Below, one piece after another: positions 17,749-26,323 of a stretch of 43,836 nt of DNA. Origin of the DNA: Bacteroidales bacterium UBA7258 (GTDB lineage: Bacteria > Bacteroidota > Bacteroidia > Bacteroidales > UBA932); the NCBI GenBank assembly GCA_002472565.1, contig DKSK01000014.1, forward strand, positions 1 through 43,836. The letters are read 5' to 3'. The position numbers were made by a program, and so were the translations under genes. The notes under the pieces were generated by a model. That model did no database searches, was not told where the DNA came from, and saw only the letters and a list, made by a program, of their open reading frames with translations. The stretch's first letter is position 1. Every line of letters begins with the position of its first letter.

Positions 17749-18447
17749 TTATTCGGCGCTAGTAGCCTTAATGTCGAGATTGATGCCATGGCTCATGGTG
17801 GTGCAGATCGAAGCGCTCAGCATGTAGTTGCCCTTGAGGCTTGACGGCTTCTGCTTCGCGATGGAAGAGAGCACGGCTCTGGCGTTCTGTGCGATCTGCT
17901 CAGGGGTGAATGAAGCCTTTCCGATGGCTGTGTGGACCGTTCCGGCCTTGTCGACCTTGTAATCGATCTTACCAGCCTTGACTTCTTTTACCGCCTGGCC
18001 GACGTTCATGGTTACAGTGCCGGTCTTAGGGTTTGGCATGAGTCCGCGAGGACCGAGGATACGGCCGATAGGGCCGACCTTAGCCATGACTGAAGGGGTG
18101 CAGATGATGACATCGATGTCAGTCCAGCCACCCTTGATTTTTTCAATGTATTCGTCGAGTCCGACGTAATCGGCGCCTGCTTCCTTGGCCTCAGCAGCCT
18201 TGTCTTCTGTGCAGAGGACGAGGACTCTGGTGACCTTTCCGGTTCCGTTAGGGAGAGTTACCACTCCGCGGACCATCTGGTTGGCTTTGCGAGGATCTAC
18301 TCCGAGGTTGACCGTGAGCTCAACGGTAGAATCAAACTTGGTGAACGTGATTTCCTTAAGGATTTTGCATGCCTCATCAAGTCCGTACTGTTTGGTCGAG
18401 TCGAATTTTTCAGCGGCCGCCTTCTGATTTTTCGTAAGCTTGCTCAT
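17749..18447 (-). CDS. rplA: 50S ribosomal protein L1
   Basis: Protein of the mobile L1 stalk at the ribosomal E site, and in many bacteria a translational repressor of its own operon. 232 residues, normal length, with the family motifs VDPRKANQMVRGVVTLPNGTGK, GRILGPRGLMPNPKTGTVT and the C-terminal IDYKVDKAGTVHTAIGK region. It begins 12 nt after rplK, the standard rplK-rplA order. Confidence 0.98.
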   Translation of the reverse strand: MSKLTKNQKAAAEKFDSTKQYGLDEACKILKEITFTKFDSTVELTVNLGVDPRKANQMVRGVVTLPNGTGKVTRVLVLCTEDKAAEAKEAGADYVGLDEYIEKIKGGWTDIDVIICTPSVMAKVGPIGRILGPRGLMPNPKTGTVTMNVGQAVKEVKAGKIDYKVDKAGTVHTAIGKASFTPEQIAQNARAVLSSIAKQKPSSLKGNYMLSASICTTMSHGINLDIKATSAE

Positions 18448-18459
18448 GATGCATGTAAA

Positions 18460-18906
18460 TTATTTGATGTCCTGAGGGAAGTCTCCGGTGACTTTGATTC
18501 CCATGCTTCTTGCCGTTCCTGCGACCATCTTCATCGCTGAGGCGAGGGTGAACGCGTTGAGATCCGGCATTTTCTCTTCTGCTATGGCCTTCACCTGGTC
18601 CCAGGTGATGCTTGCCACCTTCTTTCTGTTAGGCTCTCCAGAACCTTTCTGAACTTTGGCCGCTTCCTTGAGGGATACCGCAACAGGGGACTGTTTTACT
18701 ACGAATTCATAGGACTTGTCCGAATATACGGTAATCACTACAGGAAGAACTTTGCCTGCCAGCTGCTGAGTGGCTGCGTTGAACTTCTTGCAGAAGTCCA
18801 TGATGTTCAGGCCTTTGGAGCCAAGTGCAGGTCCAACTGGAGGTGCAGGATTCGCCTGGCCGCCCTTAATTTGCAGCTTGATGAATCCGGTTACTTCTTT
18901 TGCCAT
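18460..18906 (-). CDS. rplK: 50S ribosomal protein L11
   Basis: Binds the GTPase-associated centre of 23S rRNA and is needed for the stringent response via RelA-type enzymes. 148 residues with the Pro-rich N-terminal domain (GGQANPAPPVGPALGSKGLN) and the C-terminal RNA-binding domain ending GTARSMGIKV. Located 5 nt after nusG. Confidence 0.98.
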   Translation of the reverse strand: MAKEVTGFIKLQIKGGQANPAPPVGPALGSKGLNIMDFCKKFNAATQQLAGKVLPVVITVYSDKSYEFVVKQSPVAVSLKEAAKVQKGSGEPNRKKVASITWDQVKAIAEEKMPDLNAFTLASAMKMVAGTARSMGIKVTGDFPQDIK

Positions 18907-18911
18907 GATTT

Positions 18912-19493
18912 TTAACTTTTAGTTACTTTAGATACTTGATTAAAGCTGAGCTCCAGCACGGTGTTTCTGCCGAAGATGTTAACTATCACCTTGAGCTTGC
19001 TTCTGTCTTCGACTATCTCGTCGATTGTTCCTGTGAACCCGGTGAATGGTCCGTCAGTGATCTTGACCTGCTCGCCCTTCTCGAACTCAACGAGGAGCTC
19101 GCCAGGGTTCTCGGCCTGTTCATCCTGCCTGCCCAAAAGCCTCGTAACCTCATCGTCGCGAAGAGGAATCGGAGTCAGCTTTGCGGACTTGTCCTGAGAG
19201 TTCCTCGTTGAGAGGAATCCAGCGACGCCGGGGATTAGATGACCTTTGATAAGATACTCGAGTTCCGGATTGATCGGCTCCTCCGTCTCTATGAAAATAT
19301 AGCTCGGATAGAGAATCCTTTCTTTCTGGACCCTCTTTCCGCCGCGCTGCTCATAGACTTTTTCCGTAGGAACCAGGACCTTGGATACAACGTCCTGAAG
19401 ATTCATGCGGTCAATCTCTTTCTCAAGATATTCTTTGGCCTTCTTTTCCTTTCCACCGGCTGTCCAGAGGACAAACCATTTCTTTTCACCCAT
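18912..19493 (-). CDS. nusG: transcription termination/antitermination protein NusG
   Basis: RNA-polymerase-bound elongation factor linking transcription with Rho and the ribosome. 193 residues: an NGN domain at the N-terminus (KWFVLWTAGGKEKKAKEYLEKE) and a C-terminal KOW domain (EKGEQVKITDGPFTGFTG). It lies 13 nt after secE and 5 nt before rplK, in the universal secE-nusG-rplK order. Confidence 0.97.
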   Translation of the reverse strand: MGEKKWFVLWTAGGKEKKAKEYLEKEIDRMNLQDVVSKVLVPTEKVYEQRGGKRVQKERILYPSYIFIETEEPINPELEYLIKGHLIPGVAGFLSTRNSQDKSAKLTPIPLRDDEVTRLLGRQDEQAENPGELLVEFEKGEQVKITDGPFTGFTGTIDEIVEDRSKLKVIVNIFGRNTVLELSFNQVSKVTKS

Positions 19494-19506
19494 GGTAATG
19501 ATCGAA

Positions 19507-19695
19507 TTACAACTTGTAGATCGCCGTCATCAGATGCTCGAAAGCGAAGTCCATAACGAACAGGGCAACCGCAATGATCACAGTGGCTATCATGACAAGG
19601 TAGGTCGAACTCTGAAGTTTTTCCCACGTAGGCCACGTGACTTTTTGGGTCAACTCAATCCAGGACTCCTTGCAATAGTTAATGAACTTTCTCAT
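19507..19695 (-). CDS. secE: protein translocase subunit SecE
   Basis: Small inner-membrane subunit of the SecYEG channel. 62 residues, with the amphipathic cytoplasmic helix typical of the family (ESWIELTQKVTWPTWEKLQSST) and a single membrane span (VMIATVIIAVALFVMDFAF). It is the one-span type seen in most bacteria, not the three-span enterobacterial form. Confidence 0.95.
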   Translation of the reverse strand: MRKFINYCKESWIELTQKVTWPTWEKLQSSTYLVMIATVIIAVALFVMDFAFEHLMTAIYKL

Positions 19696-19777
19696 CTTTA
19701 ACTTTTAATGGACCCCGCGGATTGGAAGCTTTGCGGAATCTGTTAAACATTACCAAATCGTAACCTTTGATATCTAG

Positions 19778-19848
19778 CAGGGGAAGCAGGATTCGAACCC
19801 ACATCGACGGTTTTGGAGACCGCTGAACTACCCTTGTTCTATTCCCCT
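19778..19848 (-). tRNA. tRNA-Trp (anticodon CCA)
   Basis: Cloverleaf on the minus strand: acceptor pairs AGGGGAA (19848-19842) and TTCCCCT, anticodon loop CTCCAAA with CCA, T-arm with TTCGAAT, and discriminator G. The 3' CCA is not encoded. It lies between tuf and secE, a conserved position. Confidence 0.96.
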
Positions 19849-19850
19849 GG

Positions 19851-19881
19851 AAAAGAGGGATTACTTTTGGCAATCCCTCTT
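19851..19881 (-). terminator. hairpin between tuf and tRNA-Trp
   Basis: Perfect 10-bp stem, AAGAGGGATT (19853-19862) with AATCCCTCTT (19872-19881), around a 9-nt loop. On the minus strand only about four T residues follow before the tRNA starts. It may be a partial terminator that sets tuf above downstream genes, or a processing site. Confidence 0.7.
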
Positions 19882-19899
19882 AAATTGGCTTTGCCCGAT

Positions 19900-21090
19900 T
19901 TAGTCGAGGACTTCGATCACCTGTCCTGCGCCGACCGTGCGGCCACCCTCGCGGATCGCGAAGCGGACGCCCTTGTCAAGGGCTACTGGGTTGATGAGCT
20001 TAACATCGATCTCGACGTTGTCTCCTGGCATTACCATCTCTACACCCTCCGGGAGAGTGATCTCACCGGTTACGTCAAGCGTACGGATGAAGAACTGAGG
20101 ACGGTAATGGTTGTGGAATGGAGTGTGACGTCCGCCTTCCTCCTTGGTCAGAACGTAGATCTGAGCCTTGAAGTGGCTGTGAGGAGTAACGGTGCCTGGC
20201 TTGGCGACAACCTCGCCCCTCTTGACATCCTTCTTGTCCACACCGCGGAGAAGAAGTCCTACATTGTCTCCTGCCTCACCCTCGTCGAGAAGCTTACGGA
20301 ACATCTCGATACCGGTAACTACAGTCTGACGAGGCTCCTGGGAGAATCCTACGATCTCAACCGGATCGTTGAGATGGATGGTTCCGCGCTCAACACGGCC
20401 GGTAACTACGGTTCCACGGCCGGTGATGGAGAAGATGTCCTCGATTGGCATGATGAACGGCTTCTCGTTGTCACGCTCTGGAACAGGAATGTAAGTGTCA
20501 ACTGCATCCATGAGCTCCATGACTTTGTCGACCCACTTTGGCTCTCCGTTGAGGGCTCCGAGGGCGGATCCGCGGATGATAGGGCACTCGTCATCGAAGG
20601 AGTACTTCTTGAGGAGGTCACGAATCTCCATTTCAACGAGGTCGAGCATATCGTTGTCATCAACGAGGTCAACCTTGTTCATGAAGACGAGCATCTTAGG
20701 AACGTTTACCTGATGGGCGAGAAGAACGTGCTCATAAGTCTGAGGCATTGGACCGTCGGTTGCGGCAACTACGAGGATTGCGCCGTCCATCTGTGCTGCA
20801 CCGGTGATCATGTTCTTTACGTAATCGGCATGGCCCGGGCAGTCTACGTGAGCATAGTGGCGGGTCGCGGTCTCATACTCGATATGAGCGGAGTTGATGG
20901 TTATACCGCGGGCCTTCTCCTCTGGCGCGTTGTCGATCTGGTCGAATGACTTGACATCCTCAGAGCCGAAACCCTTGTCGTGAAGAGTCTTGGAGATAGC
21001 GGCGGTGAGGGTAGTCTTACCGTGGTCAATATGGCCAATTGTACCGATATTGACATGCGGCTTGGTTCTAACAAATTTTTCCTTTGCCAT
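19900..21090 (-). CDS. tuf: elongation factor Tu
   Basis: GTPase that delivers aminoacyl-tRNA to the ribosome. 396 residues with P-loop GHIDHGKT (19-26), switch II motif DCPGHADYVKNM, and G4 motif NKVD. Domains 2 and 3 follow with the conserved RGTVVTGRVERG and the C-terminal GGRTVGAGQV. It is placed between a four-tRNA cluster and tRNA-Trp, the tufB-like position. It is probably transcribed from the promoter ahead of the tRNAs. Confidence 0.98.
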   Translation of the reverse strand: MAKEKFVRTKPHVNIGTIGHIDHGKTTLTAAISKTLHDKGFGSEDVKSFDQIDNAPEEKARGITINSAHIEYETATRHYAHVDCPGHADYVKNMITGAAQMDGAILVVAATDGPMPQTYEHVLLAHQVNVPKMLVFMNKVDLVDDNDMLDLVEMEIRDLLKKYSFDDECPIIRGSALGALNGEPKWVDKVMELMDAVDTYIPVPERDNEKPFIMPIEDIFSITGRGTVVTGRVERGTIHLNDPVEIVGFSQEPRQTVVTGIEMFRKLLDEGEAGDNVGLLLRGVDKKDVKRGEVVAKPGTVTPHSHFKAQIYVLTKEEGGRHTPFHNHYRPQFFIRTLDVTGEITLPEGVEMVMPGDNVEIDVKLINPVALDKGVRFAIREGGRTVGAGQVIEVLD

Positions 21091-21138
21091 AATATATTAT
21101 GTGTTGAATGTTATTGTACTTGACAATACAAAAAATTG

Positions 21139-21210
<72 letters not shown>

Positions 21211-21220
21211 TTTTAAATGG

Positions 21221-21293
21221 AGCGGAAAACGAGGTTCGAACTCGCGACCCTCAGCTTGGAAGGCTGATGCTCTACCAACTGAGCTACTTCCGC
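21221..21293 (-). tRNA. tRNA-Gly (anticodon TCC)
   Basis: Acceptor GCGGAAG with TTTCCGC, anticodon stem TCAGC/GCTGA with loop CTTCCAA (TCC), T-arm with TTCGAAC, discriminator T, no encoded CCA. All stems pair. Confidence 0.96.
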
Positions 21294-21300
21294 GTGTTTG

Positions 21301-21380
21301 TGGGAGGAGGTGGACTCGAACCACCGAACCCGAAGGAGCGGATTTACAGTCCGCCGCAATTGCCACTATGCGATCCTCCC
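21301..21380 (-). tRNA. tRNA-Tyr (anticodon GTA)
   Basis: Acceptor GGGAGGA/TCCTCCC, anticodon stem GCGGA/TCCGC with loop CTGTAAA (GTA), a long class II variable arm, T-stem GGTGG/CCACC with TTCGAGT, discriminator A. Confidence 0.96.
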
Positions 21381-21420
21381 GAATTTCAGTATTTTAAGGT
21401 TCCGGCTCTCCGGACCTTTG

Positions 21421-21493
21421 AGCCGATGGAGGGAATTGAACCCACGACCCCGAGATTACAAATCACGTGCTCTGCCAGCTGAGCTACATCGGC
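21421..21493 (-). tRNA. tRNA-Thr (anticodon TGT)
   Basis: Acceptor GCCGATG/CATCGGC, D-arm GCTC...GAGC, anticodon loop TTTGTAA (TGT), T-loop TTCAATT, discriminator T. The anticodon stem (CGTGA/TCTCG) and T-stem (GTGGG/CCCTC) each contain one T-T mismatch. First gene of the tRNA-tuf transcript. Confidence 0.93.
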
Positions 21494-21516
21494 GTTGTTC
21501 CCTCTCAAAGGGATTG

Positions 21517-21547
21517 CAAATATAAGTCATATTTCTGAATTACCAAA
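21517..21547 (-). promoter_or_regulatory. promoter of the tRNA-tuf-secE-nusG-rplKAJL-rpoBC unit
   Basis: On the minus strand TTTTTG (its TTTG is the complement of 21544-21547) is followed by exactly 19 nt and then TATATTTG (complement of 21517-21524). This is a near-perfect Bacteroidota sigma-ABfr promoter 24 nt upstream of tRNA-Thr(TGT), and the strongest in the window. Confidence 0.88.
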
Positions 21548-21574
21548 AACTTTTGACTTTTTTCTTCCGATGTT

Positions 21575-23458
21575 TTAAACCGTCAGTTTGAGAAGAGCCT
21601 CCGCGGCCTTCGCGATCCCTTCAGCATCCAGCCCGCACTCCGCCCTTTGGCTGGACTGCCTGTCCTGACGGATGAAGCGGTCCGGAACCCCGAGACCGTG
21701 AATCCTGACCAGGACATCGTGCGAGGCCATGTATTCGGTGATCGCTCCGAAGAGTCCTCCCTTGAGGCTTCCTTCCTCAACGGTCAGTATCCTGCCATAT
21801 GTGGCCGCTTCTTTAAGGATCTCTTCATCGAGTGGCTTAAGATAGCGCAGATCGAAGACTGCCGGGTCTCCAGAGCCCTTCTCTTTGAGCAGTGTGGCCG
21901 CCTCCATGGCCCTGCAGGCCTCCGGCCCGAGGGCCAGGATGGCGAGCCCGCTTCCCCGGCGGAGCTTTTCGCCCTTTCCGACCTCGAATTTCGTGAATTC
22001 AGTGTCCTTCCAGGCCCGTCCTTCTCCGCAGCCCCGGGGATACCTTATTATATAGGGACCCCCTTCTGTGAAGAGGCCGGTGTACATGAGATTTCTTAGC
22101 TCCATCTCATCGCGCGGAGCCGAAATTATGGCGTTCGGGATGCTTCTGTATGCCGCCAGGTCGAAGACTCCGTGGTGGGTGGCGCCGTCTTCTCCCACAA
22201 GACCTCCTCTGTCGAAGCAGAGTACGACGGGCAGATTCTGCAGGGCGACGTCATGGATGATCTGGTCATAGGCGCGCTGGGAGAAGGAAGAGTAGATGTT
22301 GCAGAAAGGTTTCATGCCTCCCTCGGCAAGTCCGGCTGAGAAGGTAACGGCATGTTCCTCTTCGATTCCCACATCGAAGAAGCGCTCCGGATATGCCTTC
22401 TCGAAGACCGTCATCCCGCAGCCCGTCGACATGGCAGGCGTCACTCCGACAACTTTCGAATCAAGGGCGGCAAGGTCGCTCAGAGTTTGTCCGAAGACAT
22501 CCTGGTAGCGGTCAGCGTGGCGGTCCCCGAGGATTCTCTCCCCGGTCTCCGGGTTGAAACGTCCAGGGGCATGCCAGGTAGTCGGATCGGCCTCTGCCGG
22601 TGCGAAGCCCTTGCCCTTCTTTGTCAATATATGGAGAAGGCGCGGGCCCTTCATGTCCTTCAGGCGGCCGAGAGTGTCTACGACGGCCTTGATGTCGTTT
22701 CCGTCTATAGGTCCGAAGTATCTGAAGCCGAGCGCTTCGAAGATGGAGCCGCCCGTTGCCCGGACGATGTTCGTCTTCGCGTTCTTCGTCATATTCTGGA
22801 CCTTGTGACGGAGCTTCCCTTCACCGAGAAAATCCCAGAGATGGCTCTTGACCTTGTTGTAGGTCTGGTCGGTGGTCAGCTTCAGCAGCGCCTCGTGCAT
22901 GGCCCCGATGTTTTTGTCGATGCTCTGGTTGTTGTCGTTCAGAATGACAAGAATGTCGGTTTTGGAGGCGCCGGCATTGTTCAGGCCCTCGTAAGCCAGA
23001 CCGCCTGTCATGGCCCCGTCTCCGATCAGGACGGCGACCTTTTCGTCTGAGCCTCTCATCTTGGCGGCCTGGGCCAGGCCCAGACCTGCGGAAATGGAGG
23101 TCGATGAGTGTCCGGTACCGAAAGCGTCGTAAGGACTTTCGGCTATCTGAGGAAAACCGCTTATGCCCTCGCGGGTGCGGTTCCCCTTGAAGGCTTCCCT
23201 CCTGCCTGTCAAGATCTTGTGTGCGTAGGCCTGATGCCCGACATCGAAGACGAGTTTGTCCTTCGGGGAGTTGAAGACGTAGTGGAGCCCGACGATTATC
23301 TCCACTGCGCCGAGACTGGATCCCAGGTGTCCGGGATTCACGGCGCAGCAACGGACCATATAGTCCCTCAGCTGTGAGCAAAGAAGCTCCAGCTGGTCAA
23401 GGTTCAGTTTCTTGAGGTCCTTTGGAGAATCTATCTTGTCGAGCAAATCGTACGTCAT
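21575..23458 (-). CDS. dxs: 1-deoxy-D-xylulose-5-phosphate synthase
   Basis: Thiamine-diphosphate enzyme that condenses pyruvate and glyceraldehyde 3-phosphate, the first step of the MEP isoprenoid pathway. 627 residues with the N-terminal catalytic His region (NPGHLGSSLG), the TPP-binding motif GDGAMTGGLAYEGLNNAG, the catalytic Glu in GIEEEHAVTFSAGLAEGG, and the C-terminal transketolase domain. Its ATG overlaps the stop of the upstream MFS transporter by 4 nt, so translation is probably coupled. It is last in the ssb-purA-MFS-MFS-dxs row; no intrinsic terminator is visible before the tRNA promoter. Confidence 0.97.
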   Translation of the reverse strand: MTYDLLDKIDSPKDLKKLNLDQLELLCSQLRDYMVRCCAVNPGHLGSSLGAVEIIVGLHYVFNSPKDKLVFDVGHQAYAHKILTGRREAFKGNRTREGISGFPQIAESPYDAFGTGHSSTSISAGLGLAQAAKMRGSDEKVAVLIGDGAMTGGLAYEGLNNAGASKTDILVILNDNNQSIDKNIGAMHEALLKLTTDQTYNKVKSHLWDFLGEGKLRHKVQNMTKNAKTNIVRATGGSIFEALGFRYFGPIDGNDIKAVVDTLGRLKDMKGPRLLHILTKKGKGFAPAEADPTTWHAPGRFNPETGERILGDRHADRYQDVFGQTLSDLAALDSKVVGVTPAMSTGCGMTVFEKAYPERFFDVGIEEEHAVTFSAGLAEGGMKPFCNIYSSFSQRAYDQIIHDVALQNLPVVLCFDRGGLVGEDGATHHGVFDLAAYRSIPNAIISAPRDEMELRNLMYTGLFTEGGPYIIRYPRGCGEGRAWKDTEFTKFEVGKGEKLRRGSGLAILALGPEACRAMEAATLLKEKGSGDPAVFDLRYLKPLDEEILKEAATYGRILTVEEGSLKGGLFGAITEYMASHDVLVRIHGLGVPDRFIRQDRQSSQRAECGLDAEGIAKAAEALLKLTV

Positions 23459-24885
23459 TTCTTCTCAAGTTCCTCTTTTACTTCAGCCATGACCTTCTCT
23501 GCTTTTGCATAGCCGTCGGCAGGAACATTCCAGAGTACGGCGGTGATGAGCACGCCAACGAAACCTACAGCCACAGCCACGGTGAATACGGAATTCCATC
23601 CGCCTGCTGTGTCAGCCATGGCTCCGAAGACGATGCCCGAGACTATCTGGCTGAGATAACCGAAGATGCCGAGAATGCCGTTGGCGGAAGCCGCCGCCCT
23701 CTTAGTGGCCTGGTTCGAGGCCGCGATTCCGAGCAGGGCCTGCGGCATATATATGAAGAAGCTGGAAAGTACCAGGAAGATTATGGCGACGTTGACATTG
23801 GCCGCCTTCCAGAAGATAAGGAAGCTCAGCGTAGCTCCGAGAGTGCCGATAAGGCAGGTCCTGTGGGCGCGGCTGCCAAAGAATTTGTCTGTTGCCCAGC
23901 CTGCCACGAGCATGCCGATGATGCCTCCTATGATTTCGGAAGAGGCTACGACACTGCCTGCCGCCCCTATATCCATCCCCTTGAATTGAGTAAGGAAGGA
24001 GGTGCCCCAGTCAAGGATCGTGAGCCTGATGACATAGATACAGAAATTCGCGAGGGCGAGAATCCAGATGATCGGATTGCCGAAGACCAGCTTCTTGAGG
24101 AACTTTTTGAAGGCGGCTGCCGTGACAGCATCATCCTCTTCCTTGACGTTCTCGATCTTGGACTGGTCGAAGGTTCTGCCCTCTTTCTCCGCCTTTTCCA
24201 TGGCTTCGAGGTCGCTCGCTTCAGGAAGTCCTACAGACTCAGGAGTATCCTTGAGCCCGAGGAGGATGATCACGACTCCGAATATGGCCATGATTGCAGG
24301 AACGAAGAAGCACCACTGCCAGGCGCTGTAAGTGAATTTCTCCAGAATCCAGCCGCAGATGGCCGCTACGAGGCCTGCTCCGATGGAGTGGGAGGTGTTC
24401 CAGATGCTCTGCTTTGTGGCAAGTTCCGAAGGCTTTATCCAATGGGCCATCAGGCTCCCGCAGGGAGGAACTCCCATGCCTTGGAAATAGCCGTTCATCA
24501 CCCAGAGGCAGCCGATTAGGTAGACGAGGCCGATGGTGGCCTTGCCGTCTGAGTCAAGGAGGTTCAAGACTCCGTTCATCTTCGGGCTCATGCCGATGAT
24601 GATGCTGACCATGGCGGAGAGGAAGAGTCCGGCGGCCATGATCTTCTTGCGGCTGAAGCGGTCTGCCAGGAGGCCGTTCACGAATCTTGAAAGTCCGTAG
24701 ATGATTCCGTTCAAAGTAAGGAAAAGACCTAGCTGGGCCTTAGAGAGCCCGAGTTCGGACTCAAGCGCCGGCATGGCAATGCTTAGATTCTTCCTTACAA
24801 AATAGTAGAGTGCGTAGCCGATCATCAGCACGATAATCGTGCGCCACTGCCAATAGCTATATTTTTGTTTTAATGACTGATCCAT
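23455..24885 (-). CDS. MFS transporter, organophosphate:phosphate antiporter (OPA) family
   Basis: Inner-membrane permease of 476 residues with about 12 hydrophobic segments and a charged central loop (about 212-262). It looks like the GlpT/UhpT/UhpC group: the N-terminal YYFVRKNLSIAMP places Arg31 where GlpT has its phosphate-binding Arg45, and IYVIRLTILDWG places Arg287 near GlpT Arg269. The substrate is therefore likely a phosphorylated three-carbon or sugar compound exchanged for phosphate. Its stop overlaps the dxs start by 4 nt, and it begins 2 nt after the preceding MFS gene. It could also be a UhpC-like sensor, but no histidine kinase is nearby. Confidence 0.87.
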   Translation of the reverse strand: MDQSLKQKYSYWQWRTIIVLMIGYALYYFVRKNLSIAMPALESELGLSKAQLGLFLTLNGIIYGLSRFVNGLLADRFSRKKIMAAGLFLSAMVSIIIGMSPKMNGVLNLLDSDGKATIGLVYLIGCLWVMNGYFQGMGVPPCGSLMAHWIKPSELATKQSIWNTSHSIGAGLVAAICGWILEKFTYSAWQWCFFVPAIMAIFGVVIILLGLKDTPESVGLPEASDLEAMEKAEKEGRTFDQSKIENVKEEDDAVTAAAFKKFLKKLVFGNPIIWILALANFCIYVIRLTILDWGTSFLTQFKGMDIGAAGSVVASSEIIGGIIGMLVAGWATDKFFGSRAHRTCLIGTLGATLSFLIFWKAANVNVAIIFLVLSSFFIYMPQALLGIAASNQATKRAAASANGILGIFGYLSQIVSGIVFGAMADTAGGWNSVFTVAVAVGFVGVLITAVLWNVPADGYAKAEKVMAEVKEELEKK

Positions 24886-24887
24886 CT

Positions 24888-26303
24888 TTAGTTTTTGATA
24901 TTAGGTTCCTCAAGACCATAACCCTTCTGCTTGTCCAGCGCTTTGAGTGCGATGCCAAGGAAGAGAGCAAGAACGCCGAGGAAAGCGAAGATGCACATAG
25001 GAACGGTGTAGTTGTACTGAAGAGGGTCGCTCACTCCAGGATTGACCTTCTTGAGCACAGAACCGATAATCATCGGGAAGGCATAGAGACCGATGTTCTG
25101 AATCCAGAATATCAGGGCGTAAGCGCTTCCGAGAAGCTTGTTGTCGATGAGCTTAGGAACTGAAGGCCACATCGCCGCAGGAACCAGAGAGAAAGATATG
25201 CCGAGGATGATGATGGCCGCCAGGGTTATCACCACGGACTGGGTTGCAGGAACGATGAAGGCGAAGGTAAGGTGGCAGGCGATCATAAGAATCGCTCCAA
25301 TAATCATCATGGATGCTCCCTTGCCTTTTCGGTCCAGAAAGTTCCCGAGGAACGGGGTTATGGCGGCGGCACCGAGCGGGAAGACGAAGAACACGTGGCT
25401 GGCCTGCTCCGCCGAGAAGTGGAGGTTGCACTGCAGCATGTTGATCGCATATTTCTGGAACGGGAAGATGGCCGAATAGTAAAGGACGCAGAGCAGCGCC
25501 ACTATCCAGAACATCTTGAGGGACAATATCTTGCCGATATCCTTGACCTTGAAAGGGTCGTCCTTCTCTTCTTTGGCGCCCTGGGCGTCGAGCCTCTTGT
25601 CCATGAAGCCATAGGTTATGAAGAGGATGAGGCCGACGCAAAGCAGGAAGAGGGCGGCCGCTACGGGACGAGAAACGCTTACCGGATTCATGTGCGCCAG
25701 AATCGGGGCAAGCAGCATGACTATGGCTACTCCTACTCTCGCTATGGCCATTTCAATTCCCATGGCGAGGGCCATCTCATGCCCTGTGAACCATTTTACT
25801 ATTCCTCTGCTGACGGTGATTCCGGCCATTTCGGAACCGCAGCCGAAAATCATGAAGCCGATGGCCGCGAGTTTTGCGGAAGCCGGCATCCCGGCGTACC
25901 ATGGAGTGACATTCCACCATGAGGCTGGAAGATTGAGGATCCCGTCCATGAAGGTCTTGACTCCGCTGGTCTCAAAGGCCGCCGTTACGGCGAAATAGTT
26001 TATCGCTCCTCCCAGCACCATTACCGAACCCGAAAGTATCGCCGTGAATCGCACACCCATCTTGTCGAGGATGATTCCTGCGAAAACAAGGAAGAAGACG
26101 AACACGTTGAGGAAAGGCTCAGAGCCTGCATAGTGTCCGAAGGCTTCAGGGTCCCAGCCGCGCTGAATCTGGAGCAAGTCCATCAGCGGGGATAAAATGT
26201 CTACAAAAATGTAGGCGAAAAGCATCGCGGTGGCGAGAAGAATAAGCGCCGTCCACCGCATAGCTGGCGAATCGCTCAGCTTTTTCTGGATTATTTCTGT
26301 CAT
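24888..26303 (-). CDS. MFS transporter of unknown substrate
   Basis: A 471-residue membrane protein with about 12 predicted spans and the MFS loop motif between early helices (GIILDKMGVRF) repeated in the second half (GNFLDRKGKG). It lacks the OPA arginine pattern of its neighbour. Its overall look, with GSEPFLNVFVFFLVFAGIILDKMG near the start, resembles MFSD1-like bacterial permeases, some of whose eukaryotic relatives carry dipeptides; that link is tentative. It lies 20 nt after purA and 2 nt before the OPA gene, so it belongs to the same transcript. Confidence 0.83.
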   Translation of the reverse strand: MTEIIQKKLSDSPAMRWTALILLATAMLFAYIFVDILSPLMDLLQIQRGWDPEAFGHYAGSEPFLNVFVFFLVFAGIILDKMGVRFTAILSGSVMVLGGAINYFAVTAAFETSGVKTFMDGILNLPASWWNVTPWYAGMPASAKLAAIGFMIFGCGSEMAGITVSRGIVKWFTGHEMALAMGIEMAIARVGVAIVMLLAPILAHMNPVSVSRPVAAALFLLCVGLILFITYGFMDKRLDAQGAKEEKDDPFKVKDIGKILSLKMFWIVALLCVLYYSAIFPFQKYAINMLQCNLHFSAEQASHVFFVFPLGAAAITPFLGNFLDRKGKGASMMIIGAILMIACHLTFAFIVPATQSVVITLAAIIILGISFSLVPAAMWPSVPKLIDNKLLGSAYALIFWIQNIGLYAFPMIIGSVLKKVNPGVSDPLQYNYTVPMCIFAFLGVLALFLGIALKALDKQKGYGLEEPNIKN

Positions 26304-26323
26304 TGTAGTCAGACTATACCTCT

